DNA of 64,000 bases from BNXB01 sp031548005 (GTDB lineage: Bacteria; Bacteroidota; Bacteroidia; Bacteroidales; Azobacteroidaceae), in NCBI GenBank assembly GCA_031548005.1, contig JAVBRK010000011.1, forward strand, positions 41,761 to 105,760, read 5' to 3'. A program made the position numbers and the translations under genes. Shown in pieces: positions 24,626-34,580 of the stretch (its first letter is position 1; each line of letters starts with the position of its first letter). Below the pieces are notes generated by a model. The model was given only the letters and a program-made list of their open reading frames with translations, ran no database searches and was not told the origin of the DNA.

Positions 24626-26077
24626 TTACGATTCAAAAATGGATTGTACTATTTCCCGGTCGTCAAAATGGTGTTTCACTCCTTTCACTTCCTGATAATC
24701 CTCATGTCCTTTACCGGCAACCAGAATCACATCTCCGCTTTGCGCCAGCATACAAGCTGTGCGGATAGCTTCTTTGCGATCGGTAATACACAATGTTTTT
24801 TTCTTTTCCACCACATCCAATCCGGCAACCATATCGTCGATAATATCCTGCGGCTCCTCAAACCGGGGGTTATCGGAAGTCAGGATCACACGATCGCTCA
24901 GCCGGACAGCCTCTTTCGCCATGATCGGGCGTTTTCCCTTGTCTCGGTTCCCGCCGCAGCCCACGACCGTAATGACATTTCCTCCTCCTTCCAGGACTTC
25001 ATGAATTGCATTCAAAACATTGGTCAGGGCATCGGGAGTATGTGCATAATCGACAATAGCACTGTAACCATCGGGTGAGCGTTGCACCTGGAAGCGGCCG
25101 GCAACCGAATTCAGAGTGCTGAGTTGCAACAATATCTCGTCTACATCTTCTCCTAATAAAACAGAAGCTCCATAGACAGCGAGCAGATTGTAAGCGTTAA
25201 ATTTCCCTACGAACCGGGTATTCACCTCTTTCCCATTGACAGACATCATGGTCCCGTCGAAGTGAGATTCGATGATCTTTCCTTTAAAATCGGCCAGTGA
25301 GAGCAACGAGTAAGTTTTCTTTTCCGCCCGGGTATTCTGCAGCATAAACAAACCATTCTTATCATCTTTATTGGTCAAGGCAAAAGCAGTCGACGGCAAT
25401 TGATCGAAAAAGGCCTTTTTGGCATCACGATAAGCCTCAAAAGTATGGTGATAATCCAAATGATCGCGTGTAAGATTCGTAAAAATTCCACCCTTGAAAT
25501 GTAATCCGCTAATGCGTTTCTGGTCTACCGAGTGCGAACTGACTTCCATAAAAGCATACTCGCATCCGGCATCGGCCATTTGTGCCAGCAACCGGTTCAG
25601 CCCGACCGGATCGGGAGTCGTATGGGTAGCCGGAACCTGTAAACCGTCGATGTAGTTACAGACTGTCGATAATAAGCCCGCTTTATATCCGAGCTTACGG
25701 AACGTTTCGTACAACAGCGTCGCAATGGTTGTTTTACCATTGGTTCCGGTAACTCCGACCAAAGTCAACTGCCGGGAAGGTTCGCCGTTCCAGACCGAAG
25801 CCAGTTTTCCCAGAGCATCTGCGCTATCCGGTACCACCATGTAAGTGATATTGCCTTTAACTTCTTCCGGCAATTGCTGGCAAACGATTGCTTTTGCACC
25901 GTTTTCAATTGCTTTTCCAATGAAACTGTGTCCGTCGGATTGAGTTCCCGCCACAGCCACAAACAGAAAACCGGGTTCAATTTTTCTCGAATCCGAATGC
26001 AGTCCGGAAATTTCAACTTCGGGATTTCCGGATATTTTCGCATCCGTCAGGATGTTGGTAAGTTCATCAAGTCTCAT
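24626..26077 (-). CDS. murE: UDP-MurNAc-L-Ala-D-Glu--2,6-diaminopimelate ligase
   Basis: Adds the third stem-peptide residue. N-terminal substrate loop SGLHSDSRKIEPGFLFVAV; ATP loop VGVTGTNGKTTIATLLYETF near residue 110; MEVSSHSVDQKRISGL; TNLTRDHLDYH; C-terminal VVGCGGNRDKGKRPIM and TSDNPRFEEP. The DNPR motif in the last domain is the meso-diaminopimelate selecting signature, so the wall should be DAP type. It starts 1 base after the PBP gene. In most clusters of this type mraY would follow; here an ATPase-TOPRIM pair intervenes. Confidence 0.97.
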   Translation of the reverse strand: MRLDELTNILTDAKISGNPEVEISGLHSDSRKIEPGFLFVAVAGTQSDGHSFIGKAIENGAKAIVCQQLPEEVKGNITYMVVPDSADALGKLASVWNGEPSRQLTLVGVTGTNGKTTIATLLYETFRKLGYKAGLLSTVCNYIDGLQVPATHTTPDPVGLNRLLAQMADAGCEYAFMEVSSHSVDQKRISGLHFKGGIFTNLTRDHLDYHHTFEAYRDAKKAFFDQLPSTAFALTNKDDKNGLFMLQNTRAEKKTYSLLSLADFKGKIIESHFDGTMMSVNGKEVNTRFVGKFNAYNLLAVYGASVLLGEDVDEILLQLSTLNSVAGRFQVQRSPDGYSAIVDYAHTPDALTNVLNAIHEVLEGGGNVITVVGCGGNRDKGKRPIMAKEAVRLSDRVILTSDNPRFEEPQDIIDDMVAGLDVVEKKKTLCITDRKEAIRTACMLAQSGDVILVAGKGHEDYQEVKGVKHHFDDREIVQSIFES

Positions 26078-26078
26078 A

Positions 26079-28262
26079 TCATTTCAATTGAATGCTGATT
26101 GTCTGTCCTTTATTTACTCTCGCTCCGGGGCTGATCGATTGCGAATAGACGGCCCCCCGTCCGGAAAGATTGACCCTCAAACCGAGGTTTTCCAGCAGGA
26201 ATACCGCATCTTTAGCGCCCATCCCCGATACGTTGGGAACGAGGTTATCAACCGATTTACGTTCTCCCAGTACCACCCGGTTGTTTGAAATCGTCGAGGC
26301 AACCAATTTTTTGTCCGAGCCGGCGCTATCTTTATAAGCAATGTCCAATTTATCCAGAATATACTCTGTTTGAGCATACAATCCGCTTTTAGTCAAGGGA
26401 ACCATCGGATTGATACTGTCCTTCTCACAATCTTTTGTTTCCATCCGCAGGCTTCGTGCATACACTTCTTCCGCAATCGTTTTGAATACGGTTCCGCACA
26501 TATACCCTCCGGAGGCAGCGCCATTGCGGGGTTTACGAATCAGAACAATACAGGAAAACTTCGGGTTATCGGAGGGAAAATAGCCGCAAAACGACACCTG
26601 GTGCGATGTTCCGCCACTCTTATACCCGGCAGTGCCCTGAGATATCTGCGCTGTTCCTGTTTTTCCGGATATCCGGACATAGTCGGAACGCGCCGGCTTT
26701 CCTGTTCCGTCGGGCTGATTCACCACATCGTCCAGCATCTGCCGGATGATTTTCAAGGTTTTGGACGAACAGATCTGTTTATTGACCACCTCGGTTTTCT
26801 TACGATCCTCCACTTTTCCTTCTTTTTGTATTTCCCGCACAAAAAAAGGCTTGACCATTTTTCCGTCGTTAGCAATGGCATTGAAGAACGTAAGCGTATA
26901 AATCGGCGGAATCTGTGTTTCATAACCGAATGACATCCAGGGCAACGTTGTTCTCGACCAATAACGCAAGCTGTCTTTCGGAGTACGTATTTTGGCCCGT
27001 CCCGCTCCGGGAATTTCCAGTTTAAAATCCTGATTCAGACCGATTTTATAAATTCCTTCCACAAATTTGGACGGATTATTTTCATATCCCTTAAGAATCA
27101 CTTTAGCCACTCCGACATTGGAAGAGTAACGGATGGTTTGCATCACGCTGATACGTCCGTACCCGCCCCGATGAGAATTGTGGTCTTTGACTACCGATCC
27201 GGCATACGTATACAATCCGTTGCCTGTGTCAATGGTATCGTCGGGCTGAACAATCCCGTCTTCCAAAGCCACCATCATGGATACCACTTTGAAAGTAGAG
27301 CCGGGCTCCGTTTCATCGGCAACAGCATGATTCTTGGTTTCGGTCCAGACTCCTTCGCTGACCCGTCCCATGTTGGTGATGGCTTTAATTTCCCCGGTGC
27401 CGACTTCCATAACGACTGCAGTTCCCGATTCGGCATCGATCTCTTTCAGTTTATTGAGTAAGGCTTTTTCCGTAATATCCTGGATATCAATATCAATGGT
27501 AGTCACAACATCCATCCCGTTCACCGGATATTCGACCGGTTCGTTCGTAATCCTCCCATATGCTTTTTTCACCATGCTGATTCCCGGCGTACCTCTCAAC
27601 AGGGAATCGTATTCCAATTCCAGGCCGTTCTTTCCTCCTTTTTCGAAATCGCCGTAAATATCGCCGATCGTACGGGAAGCAAGCGTTCCGAAAGGCTTGG
27701 TTCTTTTCAGGTATTCTTTGGAATAAAGTCCCGATTTATTCCGGTTTTGGGAAAGAAAAGGAAGCTTTCGGATTTCTTTCATTACTAAATAATTGACACG
27801 ACGTTCCAACAGATGATATTCCCGGCTCTTTCGCACGACCGATTTTCCGCGGTTAATCTGCTCTGCTTCTTTCTGACGCATATTCCAACCGTTCAGGATA
27901 TGATTCTGATAATACGATGCCGAATACTCCGGATACATCCGGTTCAGCCCTTCAGCTAATGGACGGACATATTTCATCAAGGTATCTTTTTCCAATCCGT
28001 CGGCCCAAAAATCGAGGTACAAACGATAAATCGACTCACTGGTAGCCATCAACCGGTAGTCGGAGGAATAAATATTTCCCCGGACGGCAGGAATCTCAAT
28101 ATCCGGACGTACCAAAGTGGCGCCCAGGGTTCGCCAGGTTTTCCCGTCGAAAAATGAAGTATAGCATGCACGGGCAATGATCAGAACAACGACCAGGCCA
28201 AACAGAAGCGCTACAATAAAGTAATTCCTCCGAATCTTGTTATTCAGCGTTTTCTTTGCCAT
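26079..28262 (-). CDS. ftsI: Division-type penicillin-binding protein with C-terminal PASTA domain (FtsI/PBP3-like)
   Basis: Class B PBP, the septal transpeptidase. One N-terminal membrane anchor (NYFIVALLFGLVVVLIIARA), a dimerisation domain (PAVRGNIYSSDYRLMATSES), and a transpeptidase domain with SxxK as GSTFK (catalytic Ser322), SxN as YSSNVGVAK and KTG as ISGKTGTAQISQG. The last about 65 residues form a PASTA domain (LVPNVSGMGAKDAVFLLENL, then GLRVNLSGRGAVYSQSISPG), common in Bacteroidetes and Firmicutes orthologs but absent in E. coli FtsI. Length is 727 residues. It sits between the FtsL-like gene and murE. Confidence 0.95.
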   Translation of the reverse strand: MAKKTLNNKIRRNYFIVALLFGLVVVLIIARACYTSFFDGKTWRTLGATLVRPDIEIPAVRGNIYSSDYRLMATSESIYRLYLDFWADGLEKDTLMKYVRPLAEGLNRMYPEYSASYYQNHILNGWNMRQKEAEQINRGKSVVRKSREYHLLERRVNYLVMKEIRKLPFLSQNRNKSGLYSKEYLKRTKPFGTLASRTIGDIYGDFEKGGKNGLELEYDSLLRGTPGISMVKKAYGRITNEPVEYPVNGMDVVTTIDIDIQDITEKALLNKLKEIDAESGTAVVMEVGTGEIKAITNMGRVSEGVWTETKNHAVADETEPGSTFKVVSMMVALEDGIVQPDDTIDTGNGLYTYAGSVVKDHNSHRGGYGRISVMQTIRYSSNVGVAKVILKGYENNPSKFVEGIYKIGLNQDFKLEIPGAGRAKIRTPKDSLRYWSRTTLPWMSFGYETQIPPIYTLTFFNAIANDGKMVKPFFVREIQKEGKVEDRKKTEVVNKQICSSKTLKIIRQMLDDVVNQPDGTGKPARSDYVRISGKTGTAQISQGTAGYKSGGTSHQVSFCGYFPSDNPKFSCIVLIRKPRNGAASGGYMCGTVFKTIAEEVYARSLRMETKDCEKDSINPMVPLTKSGLYAQTEYILDKLDIAYKDSAGSDKKLVASTISNNRVVLGERKSVDNLVPNVSGMGAKDAVFLLENLGLRVNLSGRGAVYSQSISPGARVNKGQTISIQLK

Positions 28263-28283
28263 ATCGGTATGCTTGCATCTTTT

Positions 28284-28661
28284 TTATTTATGAATTTCAT
28301 ATGCCGGAGATTTCGAGCCCGACAACTCCAGTCCTTTTACCCGGATCAGATCTTCGATTTGCGACTGCCGGCTATTGGTAGTCAATTCTGTCGAAATCAC
28401 CAGGTTTTCGTATTTAACGTCTTTCAATTCTGTTTTCAGACGATCGATGACCGTCAGTTTTTTCAGGCAGGAATAACGGTTACTGATAAATAACACAAAA
28501 AGAAAAGCGATCAGGATGATCAGCTTAAACTGCTTCACCACAAAATCTTCTTTCAGGATGTCTCCTCCCAGAATACTGCCTATGGAAACTTTCTTTTTTT
28601 TCTTTCCGGAAAATTCCCGGGTTTCCGTTCTATATTCTCTGTAATTCGTCTGCTCTTCCAT
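28284..28661 (-). CDS. FtsL-like divisome membrane protein
   Basis: A 125-residue bitopic protein: basic cytoplasmic N-terminus (GKKKKKVSIGSILGG), one membrane segment (LIILIAFLFVLFISN) and a short periplasmic coiled coil (LKKLTVIDRLKTELKDVKYE). FtsL proteins are poorly conserved; this topology and the position between rsmH and the PBP gene identify it. It probably complexes with FtsQ and the septal PBP. It starts 5 bases after the rsmH stop. Confidence 0.85.
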   Translation of the reverse strand: MEEQTNYREYRTETREFSGKKKKKVSIGSILGGDILKEDFVVKQFKLIILIAFLFVLFISNRYSCLKKLTVIDRLKTELKDVKYENLVISTELTTNSRQSQIEDLIRVKGLELSGSKSPAYEIHK

Positions 28662-28666
28662 ACCTA

Positions 28667-29578
28667 CTAAATTTTTTCTGCAACTCTTAATTTGGCGCTT
28701 CTCGAACGGGGGTTTCGCTTCACTTCATCGTCTCCCGGAATTATCACCTTGTTGTTGATCAGTCTGAAAGGCGATTGAAAAGTCCCGTAAAAATCTTTCT
28801 CGACCGTCCCTTCAAAATTACCGGTTTTCAGAAAATTCTTCACTAAACGGTCTTCCAGCGAATGATAAGTAATCACTACGATCCGCCCTCCGGGTTTCAG
28901 TAGTTGCAAAGCCTGAGTCAGCATCTCTTTCAGGGCGTCCATTTCCGAGTTGACTTCGATCCGGAGCGATTGAAATACCTGAGCCAGATTCTTTTTTTCT
29001 TTTTCCCGATTGAAAAAAGGCTTGATAATTTCCAAAAAATCCTGTGTTGTAGAAATCGGCCGGATATCACGGGCCTTTACTACAGCCCGGCTCAACTGAT
29101 GTGCATTCTTCAGTTCCCCGTAGAAATAAAAAACATCAGACAACGCACTTTCCGGATAAGAATTAAGAATATCCGAAGCTTTGAGTCCCTCCCGTTTATT
29201 CATCCTCATATCCAGTTCTCCATCGAAACGGAACGAAAATCCGCGGGATTCATCATCGAAGTGATGAGAGGAAACCCCCAGATCGGCCAACAGGCCATCA
29301 ATCGACCCGACTCCGTACCAATCCATGAAGTTCGACAAATACCGGAAATTACTTCTGACAAATGTAAACCTGTCGTGAGAAAGGATATTGTTCTCAGCAT
29401 CTTCATCCTGGTCAAAACCAAAGAGCCGGCCCTCAGTACCAAGACACTCCAGAATCGAACGCGCATGACCTCCTCCTCCGAAGGTCACATCCACATAAGT
29501 TCCTCCGGATTGAATGCAAAGGCCTTCAACACTTTCCTTTAACAGTACCGGAACATGATAATTTATATCGCCATCCAT
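28667..29578 (-). CDS. rsmH: 16S rRNA (cytosine1402-N4)-methyltransferase
   Basis: Methylates N4 of C1402 in the 16S rRNA decoding centre. Opening YHVPVLLKESVEGL, SAM loop GTYVDVTFGGGGHARSILE, then GFDQDEDAENN, DGLLADLGVSSHHFDD and RGFSFRFDGELDMRM; C-terminal GGRIVVITYHSLEDRLVKNF and PRSRSAKLRVAEK, all typical of RsmH/MraW. Length 303. Its start overlaps mraZ by 16 bases. Confidence 0.97.
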   Translation of the reverse strand: MDGDINYHVPVLLKESVEGLCIQSGGTYVDVTFGGGGHARSILECLGTEGRLFGFDQDEDAENNILSHDRFTFVRSNFRYLSNFMDWYGVGSIDGLLADLGVSSHHFDDESRGFSFRFDGELDMRMNKREGLKASDILNSYPESALSDVFYFYGELKNAHQLSRAVVKARDIRPISTTQDFLEIIKPFFNREKEKKNLAQVFQSLRIEVNSEMDALKEMLTQALQLLKPGGRIVVITYHSLEDRLVKNFLKTGNFEGTVEKDFYGTFQSPFRLINNKVIIPGDDEVKRNPRSRSAKLRVAEKI

Positions 29579-30009
29579 TTTTCAATCCCTGCTTTGAAAG
29601 ATTCCGGATCAACCAGCGGCTCGTCTAACTTGCAACGCGCCCAGATTTCAATGGTATAATCCATACCCACAAACCGAACTTCCGAGGTAATTCCGGCCAG
29701 TTTCAAATATCGCTTCGAAACCAGTATCCGTCCACTCGAATCGATTTCAAGCTCTTCCGCATCCATTACAAACTGACGAAACAAACCCTGTTGTTCTTCA
29801 TTCCAACGGTTCAGCTTCGAACGCAATACCGTCAATTCTTCATCCCAGATATTTTTAGGGTACAAGACCAGACAGTCCTGGAAAATATCCTTGCGCAGCA
29901 CCAGCTTTTCAATGCCCGATGCCTGCAGGTTTTTACGAAACAAAGCCGGCACAAAAAGTCTTCCTTTTGCATCCGTTTTTGCATCTATATTTCCCAAAAA
30001 GCGCTCCAT
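29563..30009 (-). CDS. mraZ: Transcriptional regulator MraZ
   Basis: AbrB-like DNA-binding protein that heads the dcw cluster and in other bacteria represses it by binding repeats before its own gene. Two SpoVT/AbrB-type repeats are seen: FLGNIDAKTDAKGRLFVPAL and AEELEIDSSGRILVSKRYLK, each with the DxKGR / DSSGR core. Length 148. I could not see the direct repeats that MraZ binds elsewhere. The 235-base divergent gap to the DUF502 gene should contain its promoter, but no clear TAnnTTTG was found on this strand. Confidence 0.95.
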   Translation of the reverse strand: MERFLGNIDAKTDAKGRLFVPALFRKNLQASGIEKLVLRKDIFQDCLVLYPKNIWDEELTVLRSKLNRWNEEQQGLFRQFVMDAEELEIDSSGRILVSKRYLKLAGITSEVRFVGMDYTIEIWARCKLDEPLVDPESFKAGIEKWMAI

Positions 30010-30151
30010 TTTAACAATTTAAGATGATAATCCACGGTAAAAATACGAAATTCTCCACTTTTCCCCACATTTTATATAAAATATTTTTGAAAAAGTTTTC
30101 AACAGGATATTTTCAGGAATAAAAAACTGAAATAAAAGGAGTTTCAAAAAT

Positions 30152-30220
30152 TAACTTTGTGGGGAAAGAAATAATTACCAATCGTTAACTGACAATTGAT
30201 AATTAAAAATTCTAAATTTG
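30152..30220 (+). promoter_or_regulatory. Two -7-like elements upstream of the DUF502 gene
   Basis: TAACTTTG at 30152-30159 and TAAATTTG at 30213-30220 both match TAnnTTTG. The nearer one is 25 bases before the ATG. Neither has a clean TTTG at -33. Confidence 0.4.
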
Positions 30221-30244
30221 CAGAAATTTTAAAAATCAGGGCAC

Positions 30245-30826
30245 ATGAAAAAAATTCTGAATACTGTTATCAACGGCTACATGGGGATTCTGTTTCCTCT
30301 GATCATGACCGTCATTTTATTGGAAAAATTGCACCATATGATCTCTCCTTTGGTGCAGCGTATTGAAGACAAAGTACAAATAACCAGAACTTTAGGAGTA
30401 GTAGGAATCATTGTGATATCGGCTGTTATCATGATTCTGCTGGGATTGATCTGCGGATTAATTGTGAAAAGTCCTTATGTAAAAAAACAGATCGAGAAAT
30501 TTGAAGATAAAGTTTTATCCAAAATTCCGATATATACCCTGTTGAAATCCATTTTCAATTCCGAACTCGGCATAAAAGGGAAAGAGCACTTCCGTCCGGC
30601 TTTATTGCAGGATGGCGATTCTTTTTCGCTTTGCTATGTCACCAGTGAAAGCCAGGATTACTATACTATTTTCATGACAGACGGAGGATTAGGCGGAGGC
30701 GAATTGCGGATTGTTCCGAAAAATGCCGTCCGTATACTGAAAGTCGGACTGAACGAATTTACCCGGATCATCAAACAATACGGCGTCAACTCGGCCCAGT
30801 ATGCCGAAGCATTTTTACATGCTTAA
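30245..30826 (+). CDS. DUF502 family membrane protein
   Basis: A 193-residue membrane protein with two N-terminal hydrophobic segments (GYMGILFPLIMTVILLEKL and LGVVGIIVISAVIMILLGLI) and a conserved soluble part: KIPIYTLLKSIFNSELGIKG, SLCYVTSESQDYYTIFMTDG and RIVPKNAVRILKVGLNEFTR. This fits the DUF502 family, which has no assigned function in bacteria. It is divergent from mraZ and ends 5 bases before the convergent nadE stop. Confidence 0.78.
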   Translation: MKKILNTVINGYMGILFPLIMTVILLEKLHHMISPLVQRIEDKVQITRTLGVVGIIVISAVIMILLGLICGLIVKSPYVKKQIEKFEDKVLSKIPIYTLLKSIFNSELGIKGKEHFRPALLQDGDSFSLCYVTSESQDYYTIFMTDGGLGGGELRIVPKNAVRILKVGLNEFTRIIKQYGVNSAQYAEAFLHA

Positions 30827-30831
30827 CCGAT

Positions 30832-32748
30832 TTATTTCTGAAAATAGGCCTTCCATGCTGCCGCACTGGCATCGCTCGGCATCCGCCAATCTCCGCGGGG
30901 AGATAGGTTTACAGAGCCTACTTTGGGGCCATCGGGTATACAGGAGCGCTTGAATTGCTGACTGAAAAACCGTTTATAAAATACTTCCATCCATCGGAGG
31001 ATTGTTTCCTCCGGATACTTATCTCTGAACGCCTGCAGGGACAGAAAATGAATCTTTTCCGGGGAAAATCCGTAACGAACCATGAAATAAAGGAAGAAAT
31101 CATGCAATTCGTAAGGACCTACGATTTCTTCCGTACATTGGCTGATTGTTCCGTTTTTTGCAGGAACCAGTTCCGGACTCACCGGCGTATCGAGAATATC
31201 TTTCAGAAGCACAGAAGTCTGGTCGTCCATCTGGGTTTCCGACACCCAACTAACCAAATGACGCACCAGGGTTTTCGGGATTCCCGAATTAACGGCATAC
31301 ATCGACATATGATCCCCGTTATAAGTCGCCCAACCCAAAGCAAGTTCCGACATATCGCCTGTTCCGACTACCAGTCCGTTCATTTGATTCGCAATATCCA
31401 TCAGGATCTGTGTACGCTCACGGGCCTGTGAGTTTTCAAAGGTCACATCATGCACTCCCGGATCGTGGCCAATATCCTTAAAATGTTGTTCGCAAGCCGG
31501 TTTAATATTGACTTCCCGGATTGTGATCCCCAGCGATTGCATCAATAAAACCGCATTATTATAAGTTCTGCCTGTCGTCCCGAATCCAGGCATGGTTACT
31601 CCTACGATCCGATCGCGGGAAAGTCCGATCTTGTCGAATGTTTTAGCACAAACCAACAAGGCCAGCGTCGAATCCAGTCCACCAGAAACTCCGATAACAA
31701 CCGTATTGACAGCCGTATGTAAAACCCGTTTTGCCAATCCCAGGATCTGAATTGTAAAGATTTCCCGGCACCAACCGTCATAAACTTCTTCAAGAGGAAT
31801 AAACGGAAATGGATTAATCGTCCTGGACAACGAAACAGGAGATTCCGGACGGGGAAGATCCAAAGCAATCCGCATATACTCTTCCGGGACTTCATTTTCC
31901 CGGAATGTATTGATACGCAACCGGTCACCATCGAGTCGTTCTATATCTATTTCGCTGATTATCAATTGATTTTTCGTTTCAAACCGTTCGGATTGCACTA
32001 ATAAATCTCCATTCTCATAAACGATCCCGTTACCCCCGAATACCAGATCGGTGGTCGATTCGCCCCAACCGGCAGAAACGTATATGTATCCTGCGATACA
32101 ACGTGCCGACTGCTGTGCAATCAATGAGTGCAGATAAGCGTTCTTACCGGCCAGTTCATTGCTCGCCGAAAGGTTAAAAATGATCTGAGCGCCGGCCATA
32201 GCATGTCCGGAACTGATGGGAACCACCCGCCATAAATCTTCGCAGATTTCCACGCCAAAAGATGCTTCGCCGTCAGTGAAAAGCAGCTTTACGCCAAAAT
32301 CAGTGTTACAACCGGCATAAGTAACCTTTTGGAGAAGTTCTTTTTCTCCCGGGTGAAACCATCTTTTTTCATAAAACTCGGAATAGTTGGGAAGGGACGA
32401 TTTCGGAACTATCCCCAGAATTTTACCCTGCGAACAGATCAGAGCAGTATTGTACAAACGGTTGTTTATCTTCACAGGGGCCCCGATAATATAAGCTACC
32501 GGCAGATTCTTCGTATCCCGGAGCAAGCCGGAAATTACAGACTCCGCCTCCTGGAGCAACAGATTTTGAAAAAATAAATCGCCGCAGGTATATCCTGTAA
32601 TACAAAGTTCGGGAAAACAAACCACCCGTACCTTATTTTCAACAGCCTGAAGCAGCAAATCTTTTATCTTTTCCACATTGAACCGGCAATCCGCAACTTT
32701 AAGTTCCGGGATAGCAGCAGCAACTTTGATATATCCGTAATTTTCCAT
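30832..32748 (-). CDS. nadE: Glutamine-dependent NAD+ synthetase
   Basis: Makes NAD+ from deamido-NAD+, ATP and glutamine. An N-terminal nitrilase-type glutaminase domain carries the Glu-Lys-Cys triad in VVCFPELCITGYT, GIVPKSSLPNYSEFYEKRWF and ASFGVEICEDLWR. The C-terminal NAD synthetase domain has the PP-loop VVIGVSGGLDSTLALLVCAK and later NGLVVGTGDMSELALGWATY. The 638-residue length fits the large, GAT-containing form. ATG 32748 is used; the frame's apparent earlier start at 32760 is a TTG overlapping the previous gene's stop. Confidence 0.96.
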   Translation of the reverse strand: MENYGYIKVAAAIPELKVADCRFNVEKIKDLLLQAVENKVRVVCFPELCITGYTCGDLFFQNLLLQEAESVISGLLRDTKNLPVAYIIGAPVKINNRLYNTALICSQGKILGIVPKSSLPNYSEFYEKRWFHPGEKELLQKVTYAGCNTDFGVKLLFTDGEASFGVEICEDLWRVVPISSGHAMAGAQIIFNLSASNELAGKNAYLHSLIAQQSARCIAGYIYVSAGWGESTTDLVFGGNGIVYENGDLLVQSERFETKNQLIISEIDIERLDGDRLRINTFRENEVPEEYMRIALDLPRPESPVSLSRTINPFPFIPLEEVYDGWCREIFTIQILGLAKRVLHTAVNTVVIGVSGGLDSTLALLVCAKTFDKIGLSRDRIVGVTMPGFGTTGRTYNNAVLLMQSLGITIREVNIKPACEQHFKDIGHDPGVHDVTFENSQARERTQILMDIANQMNGLVVGTGDMSELALGWATYNGDHMSMYAVNSGIPKTLVRHLVSWVSETQMDDQTSVLLKDILDTPVSPELVPAKNGTISQCTEEIVGPYELHDFFLYFMVRYGFSPEKIHFLSLQAFRDKYPEETILRWMEVFYKRFFSQQFKRSCIPDGPKVGSVNLSPRGDWRMPSDASAAAWKAYFQK

Positions 32749-32756
32749 GATTACAT

Positions 32757-33416
32757 TCAATAATTAAGTTCATAGATTTTCCGTCCGTAATTGGAACTGT
32801 TGACCGACAGCCTCAGTTTTTTATTTCCGGAAGGAAGACCCAAAACGTTTTTCAGACTGAAAGAGGTGACAACGCCCGATTGATATCCGGCATCATCTCC
32901 GTTATTGCTCTGCCTGAATTCGAGATACACAAACTCATTTTCAGGGGATATCCCGGCAGGATCAGTCACCAGAAAAATCTTATGCGGCTTGGATTTATAC
33001 TCGATCGAAAAGGTCATATTCAAATAATGGCCGCCGGTCCATGCACTTTCAAAATAAACCGGATCATCGGGCATCGAGGCGATGGAATCGGCTTCCAATA
33101 CCTGTAAACTCCCCGATCCGACCTGTTGCATCCGGTTTAAGCGAACGGTCTGATCAAATCCTGGAGTAATCTGATCCAGGACAGTATAGTTTATTTTCAC
33201 CCGGGCGCTGTCCCGAACGTTTTGCAGGGTTTTGGAGCTTGCATCATAAAGCAGGCTCCCGTTGTCTAAAAGAAATGCTGTCTTTCCATCGATCAGGAGT
33301 ACTTCTGCCAGGCGTTCTTCGTATTCATCAAGACCGTAGTCAACATCATCATCTCCCATAAAATTACAGGAAGAGAAAAAAAGCAGCAACAACAGAAAGT
33401 AACATTCCTTTTTCAT
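32757..33416 (-). CDS. NigD-like lipoprotein
   Basis: A 219-residue lipoprotein (signal CYFLLLLLFFSSC, lipobox FSSC) with an acidic linker (DDDVDYGLDEYEE) and two beta-rich parts: RVKINYTVLDQITPGFDQTV, and C-terminally EFVYLEFRQSNNGD, then SGVVTSFSLKN and KKLRLSVNSSNYGRKIYEL. This matches the NigD-like family (OB-like N-domain plus C-domain) of Bacteroidales, unknown in function. ATGA overlap with the acyltransferase gene upstream and adjacency to nadE suggest one transcript. Confidence 0.8.
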   Translation of the reverse strand: MKKECYFLLLLLFFSSCNFMGDDDVDYGLDEYEERLAEVLLIDGKTAFLLDNGSLLYDASSKTLQNVRDSARVKINYTVLDQITPGFDQTVRLNRMQQVGSGSLQVLEADSIASMPDDPVYFESAWTGGHYLNMTFSIEYKSKPHKIFLVTDPAGISPENEFVYLEFRQSNNGDDAGYQSGVVTSFSLKNVLGLPSGNKKLRLSVNSSNYGRKIYELNY

Positions 33417-34567
33417 CCTTTAACCGATAAGTAATTCTTTACGGGAAAAGCATACATCTCCATCAATTTCTCCGAAAGGTACGGAATATCTTTATCCGGC
33501 AACTCAATCAGATCCAGTTTTTTTTGTAGGTAAGCATCAAAATTCCGGATATCTTCTTCAGTATATTGACTCCTGAACACCTCATTGTTACCCCACAAGC
33601 GATCGTAAGCGATGTAATTCACCGGATAAAACCGGTAATTCAGGAAAATTTCATTATCGATCAGAGCCGCTACGGCAGAAACAATTTCGCTTTTTTCCAT
33701 ATTCGGATCGATAGACGACAAGAACGGGTTGATCGGACGGCCTATCTGGAAATGAATGTTTCCTTTATAGCCGAAAATACCGGTTTCCATGTTTCTCAGG
33801 TCGTCCTGAGGAGATTTTTTAAATTCCGGATGATCTCTTTTCTGCTGAAATTCCTTTGCTTTCAGATAATCGCAGGGATCGTACTCATACGAAAGCGAAA
33901 GCGGTGCAATGTTAAGTTCCCGGATGCTATCGAGAAAATTCTTATCACTCCCCATGCTTAACATTTTAAGCAAACTGTCCTGTGTTCGATCGTCCGAGTT
34001 TTTGGCCCGGCCTTCCCGCTGTGCAATCCATACCGATTGTTTTTTTTGGGTAATTGCAAAATGAATATATCCGGAAAGATGTTTGGATACCTCGAACATC
34101 TGGCGCATAGAAACTCCCCGCTTCACAATAAAGCTTTTATTGAGACGGACAAGATCTTTGATCCAATCCTGGATCAGCAGGTTATCTCCTATCGCAATTT
34201 CAGTGGTATCGTATTTATTTTCAGATAATAATACACATAAAATGGAAGCATCGAGTACGATATCCCGGTGATTGGAAATATAAGTATAAGCCTCGTCTCT
34301 GGAAACATTCTCAAAACCGGAACAATCAACATCCTGAGCCGATTTTTTCAAAAGGTATAAAATGGTGTTTTTGACAATCGTATGCTGAAAATCATACGTA
34401 TTATCAAACGACCGCATGGTTTCCTCAAATGCTTTCCAATCAATATCCGGCATGATAAAATGAATCACCCGTTTAAATTCCGGGTCTTTCAATAGCCGTT
34501 CGACGGTGGGGGCAACCTCTTCGTTACGATAAGGACGAATGTCGTCAAAGACCTCCTCTCTTTCCAT
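33413..34567 (-). CDS. 1-acyl-sn-glycerol-3-phosphate acyltransferase-like protein
   Basis: A 384-residue member of the PlsC-like acyltransferase family. Acyltransferase motifs: YISNHRDIVLDASIL (motif I region, with H-x-D arrangement), FIVKRGVSMRQMFE (motif II), VWIAQREGRAKNSDDRTQ (EGR motif III) and IAPLSLSYEYDPCD (motif IV). An N-terminal helical region of about 90 residues and a C-terminal extension are found in Bacteroidetes homologs. Likely acts on lipid precursors at the inner membrane; the acceptor is unknown. It heads the gene set acyltransferase > NigD-like > nadE. Confidence 0.85.
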   Translation of the reverse strand: MEREEVFDDIRPYRNEEVAPTVERLLKDPEFKRVIHFIMPDIDWKAFEETMRSFDNTYDFQHTIVKNTILYLLKKSAQDVDCSGFENVSRDEAYTYISNHRDIVLDASILCVLLSENKYDTTEIAIGDNLLIQDWIKDLVRLNKSFIVKRGVSMRQMFEVSKHLSGYIHFAITQKKQSVWIAQREGRAKNSDDRTQDSLLKMLSMGSDKNFLDSIRELNIAPLSLSYEYDPCDYLKAKEFQQKRDHPEFKKSPQDDLRNMETGIFGYKGNIHFQIGRPINPFLSSIDPNMEKSEIVSAVAALIDNEIFLNYRFYPVNYIAYDRLWGNNEVFRSQYTEEDIRNFDAYLQKKLDLIELPDKDIPYLSEKLMEMYAFPVKNYLSVKG

Positions 34568-34580
34568 AATGTAAATTTAT